Below, piece after piece: positions 61,132 to 64,000 of a stretch of 64,000 nt of DNA (positions within the stretch are counted from its first letter, which is position 1; each line of letters begins with the position of its first letter). A model generated the notes under the pieces. The model made no database searches. It was not told the DNA's origin and saw nothing but the letters and a program-made list of their open reading frames with translations. The stretch is from contig JBAXIO010000012.1 of NCBI GenBank assembly GCA_037138335.1, forward strand, positions 62,001 through 126,000. The letters are read 5' to 3'. The DNA comes from CAIRDP01 sp037138335. GTDB taxonomy: Bacteria > Bacteroidota > Bacteroidia > Bacteroidales > FEN-979. The translations under genes were made by a program, and so were the position numbers.

Positions 61132-61874
61132 TTTCTAAGTCTTTTGGTTAGCTCTGTCCCGAATACAAAATCATTCAATTCCTTATTCCCCATATGGAGT
61201 ATCTCCTCCTTGTTACCCGACCACCAGATCTGGCCCTGGTAAATGAATTCAATGGAATCCCCGATTGAAAGGACTGAATTCATATCATGCGTATTGACAA
61301 TGGTGGTAATACCGTATTCATAGGTAAGCTCCTGGATCAGCAGGTCGATCACATTGGAAGTCTGAGGATCGAGGCCTGAGTTCGGCTCATCACAGAAAAG
61401 GTATTTCGGGTTCATGACTATCGCCCTTGCAATTGCAACACGCTTTTTCATTCCACCGCTCAGTTCCGAAGGCATCAGCTTATTCCTGTTTTCAAGGTTG
61501 ACCCGTTTCAGCACGAAATTCACTCTCTCAATTTTCTCCTCTGCCGGTTTTTTCGTGAACATATTGAGCGGGAACATGACGTTTTCTTCGACAGTCATTG
61601 AATCGAACAATGCGGCGCCCTGGAACAGCATTCCAAGTTCCTGGCGGATCTCCTTTCTCTGTTCAATATTCATAGCCGAGAAATTCCTGCTGTCATAAAG
61701 CACCTGGCCGCTGTCGACTTCAAACAGGCCCACCAGGCATTTCATCAATACGGTCTTGCCCGAACCGCTCTGGCCGATGATAAGGTTGGTCTTCCCGGGA
61801 TGGAATGTACATGAGACATCCCGGAGCACGTGGTTGTCGCCGAAAAACTTGTTGATGTTCCTTCCTTCTATCAT
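61128..61874 (-). CDS. MlaF-like ABC transporter ATPase
   Basis: A 248-residue ATPase of the Mla/Ttg2A (phospholipid-trafficking) ABC subfamily. Walker A IIGQSGSGKT (about 34-43), signature LSGGMKKRVAIARAI, Walker B YLFCDEPNSGLDP, and a switch histidine in TIVNTHDMNSV. EPNSGLDP is the pattern of MlaF rather than of import ATPases. It overlaps the mlaE-like stop by 4 bases. With its neighbour it should move phospholipid between inner and outer membrane. The MCE-domain protein (MlaD) is not in the window. Confidence 0.93.
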   Translation of the reverse strand: MIEGRNINKFFGDNHVLRDVSCTFHPGKTNLIIGQSGSGKTVLMKCLVGLFEVDSGQVLYDSRNFSAMNIEQRKEIRQELGMLFQGAALFDSMTVEENVMFPLNMFTKKPAEEKIERVNFVLKRVNLENRNKLMPSELSGGMKKRVAIARAIVMNPKYLFCDEPNSGLDPQTSNVIDLLIQELTYEYGITTIVNTHDMNSVLSIGDSIEFIYQGQIWWSGNKEEILHMGNKELNDFVFGTELTKRLRK

Positions 61875-62614
61875 CCCAGCAGGAGTTGAGTGAGCACAAG
61901 GTTGAACAGGATGATTACGATACTGCTGACTACCACCGCTTTGGTACTGGCCTGCCCTACTTCAAGGGCTCCCCCCTGGGTCTGGTAACCAAAAAATCCG
62001 GAGACCGTGGCGATGATGAAAGCGAAAAAGATCGTCTTCGTGAGAGCATAAAAAATCGTGAAGGCCTCAAAATCAATCCGGATCCCGTGAATGTAGTCAT
62101 GCATGCTTACCAGTTTCGAAAACATCATGGCGGCCCCTCCGCCAATAATTCCAAGCCACATGCTGAACACGATAAGCACCGGGTATATCAGGACGGAAGC
62201 AACGACCTTTGGAAAAATAAGGTAGTTGGCCGAATTTACCCCCATGATCTCGAGGGCGTCGATCTGCTCGGTAACCCTCATGGTGCCTATCTGTGAGGCT
62301 ATGCGCGACCCGACTTTGCCGGCCAGGATAAGACAGATTACCGTGGGTGAAAACTCGAGGATAATCGATTGCCGGGTAGTGAATCCAACCATCGACATAG
62401 GGATGAGGGGGCTGTCGATATTGTATGCCGTTTGAATGGCAACGACTGCGCCCATGAATACTGAGATGAAGGCTACTATGCCCAAAGAATCCAGCCCGAG
62501 CTGGTCGATCTCAAAAAAAAGCTGCTGCCAGAACAGCTTGCCTTTCTGGGGCTTTGTGAGAACGCGCCGCATCAGCAGCACGTAACTTCCTAGGGTTGAG
62601 AGGGGCCTTAACAT
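61871..62614 (-). CDS. MlaE-like ABC transporter permease
   Basis: A 247-residue MlaE/YrbE-family permease with five to six helices. FISVFMGAVVAIQTAYNID, GSRIASQIGTMRVTEQIDALEIMGVN (shown as GSRIASQIGTMRVTEQ then IDALEIMGVN) and the C-terminal TVSGFFGYQTQGGALEVG pattern are hallmarks. It couples with the MlaF-like ATPase to move phospholipids across the envelope. First gene of a three-gene minus-strand unit (mlaE-like, mlaF-like, cvpA). Confidence 0.93.
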   Translation of the reverse strand: MLRPLSTLGSYVLLMRRVLTKPQKGKLFWQQLFFEIDQLGLDSLGIVAFISVFMGAVVAIQTAYNIDSPLIPMSMVGFTTRQSIILEFSPTVICLILAGKVGSRIASQIGTMRVTEQIDALEIMGVNSANYLIFPKVVASVLIYPVLIVFSMWLGIIGGGAAMMFSKLVSMHDYIHGIRIDFEAFTIFYALTKTIFFAFIIATVSGFFGYQTQGGALEVGQASTKAVVVSSIVIILFNLVLTQLLLG

Positions 62615-62694
62615 AAATCCACTGCTAAGATACCATTTTTATTAAAATTAACGTTTTAATGGGGAATCTGGTATTTTTATACTGTTGATAAACT

Positions 62695-62874
62695 ATGCGG
62701 AAGTTTTTTATTCAGTGGTGGTTTTTCCTGATCTTTGCAGCGGTGCTCATCGTTGCGGCTTCTTCCTGTTCCTCCCGGCGATACCCATCCCGTTCTAAAC
62801 AAAAACATCCGAAAAATTGCAACTGCCCTTCATTCGGCTATTTGAGAGAAAGGCCGACAACCTTTACCTGCTGA
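62695..62874 (+). CDS. Small lipoprotein overlapping the SprT gene
   Basis: A 59-residue predicted lipoprotein. It has a hydrophobic signal (FFIQWWFFLIFAAVLIVAA) ending in the lipobox AASSC (C25). A basic serine-rich stretch (SSRRYPSRSKQKHPKNC) leads to a tail with CNCPSFG. The gene is divergent from mlaE by 80 bases. Its last 58 bases overlap the SprT reading frame in a different phase, which suggests translational coupling. Tiny lipoproteins with a C-terminal CxCP-type motif occur in Bacteroidota, as far as I recall; the function is unknown. Confidence 0.68.
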   Translation: MRKFFIQWWFFLIFAAVLIVAASSCSSRRYPSRSKQKHPKNCNCPSFGYLRERPTTFTC

Positions 62875-63548
62875 GCCCTGCCAAAATCGAAAGACTGTTC
62901 GGGAACTTTATCCCGGAGGCAGCCATGGATATGCTCATAGTTTGCCTTCAGGGACATTCCCTTGATTGCAGGGTTGTCAACAAGAGATCCACAAAGGCGG
63001 GGGATTTTCGTCAGCCACGAAACGGCCAGCCTTCCAGGATCACTGTTAACGGGGATCTCAATCGCTACGCTTTCCTTTTAACGCTGATTCATGAAATAGC
63101 CCATTTCTTCGTTTACCTTGATACTGAAAAGGCCAATACTTTTTTAATCCGCAAACACAGGCCCCTGCCTCATGGGAAGGAATGGAAAAAACGGTTTACC
63201 GGCCTGATCCAGCCATTTTTAAGCATGAATGTATTCCCGCTGGAAGTTGAAAAAGCCCTCGTCTCCTATTTTGAGGCCCCTAAAGCTTCAGCTTCTGCCG
63301 ACAGCAGGCTCCAGAGATTATTGCAGGCTTACGACCCCCCCGGTGAATTTATTAGGATCACCGACATTCCTGAAGGCGGGCTGTTCATGACAGGATCCGG
63401 AAGGGTTTTCGTAAAAATGGACAGGTTGAGAAAGCGCTACCGCTGCAGGTGTTACAAATCGCGGAAGATGTATCTTTTCAGCCCAGAAGCAATGATTTTG
63501 CCGGTAAAAAGCGAGAGGGAGGAAAAATATTGTAATTCGTCGGGATAA
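62817..63548 (+). CDS. SprT-like metalloprotease-domain protein (probable TTG start)
   Basis: A 243-residue protein with a SprT-type zinc protease domain. The active-site motif LTLIHEIAHFFVYL (HExxH, residues about 94-98) lies in the middle. Upstream are RVVNKRSTKAGDFR and RITVNGDLNRYAF, typical of SprT. HGKEWKKRFTGLI is a further family feature. The C-terminal part carries CRCYKSRKMYLF, which may be the remnant of the zinc-ribbon found in SprT proteins (only two cysteines plus one later are visible). The only in-frame start that keeps the N-terminal helix is a TTG at 62817; a TAA lies at 62796. The cellular role is unknown. Confidence 0.82.
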   Translation: MQLPFIRLFERKADNLYLLSPAKIERLFGNFIPEAAMDMLIVCLQGHSLDCRVVNKRSTKAGDFRQPRNGQPSRITVNGDLNRYAFLLTLIHEIAHFFVYLDTEKANTFLIRKHRPLPHGKEWKKRFTGLIQPFLSMNVFPLEVEKALVSYFEAPKASASADSRLQRLLQAYDPPGEFIRITDIPEGGLFMTGSGRVFVKMDRLRKRYRCRCYKSRKMYLFSPEAMILPVKSEREEKYCNSSG

Positions 63549-63579
63549 TAATTAAGTTTGCAATAGAATAACAGAGGAT

Positions 63580-64000
63580 ATGGCAAAATCTAAGCACAAT
63601 TTCTGCGTGATTATGGCCGGCGGTATCGGCGCCCGCTTCTGGCCCATGAGCAGGACCAGCCACCCTAAACAGTTTATCGACATACTGGGTACGGGGGAAA
63701 CCCTGATACAGCAAACGTTCAGGAGGTTCAAGAAGATCTGTCCCCTGGAAAACATTTATGTCGTTACAAACGATATTTATTTTGACCTCGTAAGGCAGCA
63801 GATCCCCGAGATGCTGCCTGACCAGATCCTCCTGGAGCCCTCACGGCGAAATACGGCTCCTTGCATTGCCTATGCAAACTACCGTATCCTCTTGCGTGAT
63901 GAGGACGCCAGGATTGTCGTGGCCCCTTCCGATCATATCATCCTCAAGGAAGATATCTTTATAGCAAACATCAAATCGGCCCTGGAAGCTTCTTCGGATC
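63580..64000 (+). CDS. manC: Mannose-1-phosphate guanylyltransferase, partial
   Basis: The first 140 residues of a nucleotidyltransferase running off the right edge. MAGGIGARFWPMSRTSHPKQ is the pyrophosphorylase signature (GGxGxRxWPxSR). LLEPSRRNTAPCIAYA and VVAPSDHIILKE are the next two conserved blocks of GDP-mannose pyrophosphorylase (ManC/AlgA type). It makes GDP-mannose from GTP and mannose-1-phosphate for glycan synthesis, consistent with the glycan genes nearby. A purine-rich AGAGGA precedes the ATG by a few bases, one of the few visible ribosome-binding-like sites. Confidence 0.92.
   Translation, partial: MAKSKHNFCVIMAGGIGARFWPMSRTSHPKQFIDILGTGETLIQQTFRRFKKICPLENIYVVTNDIYFDLVRQQIPEMLPDQILLEPSRRNTAPCIAYANYRILLRDEDARIVVAPSDHIILKEDIFIANIKSALEASSD

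Noticed and set aside
1..64000. tRNA, rRNA, insertion sequences, phage or defence genes
   Set aside because: I looked in every intergenic gap and at all frames and saw no cloverleaf-type arms, transposase, integrase, toxin-antitoxin or restriction motifs. The window reads as core genome.

Overview
The window comes from an anaerobic member of the Bacteroidota, most likely an uncultured Bacteroidales-like lineage. The evidence is the gene families present and the promoter style. Families include FISUMP lipoproteins, a propeller-type sensor kinase, an ExbB-ExbD-ExbD-TonB cluster behind a PstS-like protein, DUF3109, an 11-subunit complex I, and an ATP synthase a-subunit with a periplasmic extension. 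Bacteroidota-type -7 boxes (TAnnTTTG) precede many genes, and few genes have a Shine-Dalgarno sequence. I saw no tRNA, rRNA, CRISPR array, insertion sequence or phage gene. Once starts are corrected, no gene-free stretch exceeds 300 bases.

Layout. 1-6.4 kb: a dicarboxylate/amino-acid symporter, a YciI protein, a lipid A-type acyltransferase, an acyl-CoA synthetase and an ABC exporter pair. 6.4-15.2 kb: a secreted protein, a two-component system, and two FISUMP lipoproteins either side of an OmpA-type protein. 15.3-22.2 kb, minus strand: a complete hdrCBA-flxDCBA operon, predicted to be a flavin-based NADH dehydrogenase/heterodisulfide reductase. 22.3-30.2 kb: an acyltransferase, the ExbB/ExbD/ExbD/TonB and PstS/TPR genes, and two small orphan proteins. 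30.3-40.2 kb: nuoABCDHIJKLMN without nuoEFG. 40.4-42.7 kb: PpnP, a cyclase-family lipoprotein, DUF3109 and ferritin. 42.8-48.4 kb: atpBEFHAG without atpDC, led by a small lipoprotein. 48.6-53.6 kb: a TolC-like protein, an efflux adaptor, tsaB, and an ispG that looks like the long Bacteroidota type with its insertion domain removed. 53.6-64 kb: a lipid kinase, an outer-membrane protein, a surface-glycan cluster, an omega-amidase-like nitrilase, pgk, cvpA, mlaFE, a small lipoprotein overlapping a SprT gene, and the start of manC.

How the genes may work together. The window holds three energy-conserving machines: Hdr-Flx, complex I without its NADH module, and a proton-type F1Fo ATP synthase. 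The hdr-flx and nuo promoters each carry the same perfect palindrome, TGTTAA-N4-TTAACA, over the expected transcription start. I noticed it nowhere else in the window. It resembles the operator of the NADH/NAD+ sensor Rex, though a CRP/FNR-family regulator is also possible. My inference is that Hdr-Flx makes low-potential electrons from NADH, that the truncated complex I may use them, and that one redox regulator controls both. This shared control, and the unknown disulfide partner of HdrB, are the most interesting points here.
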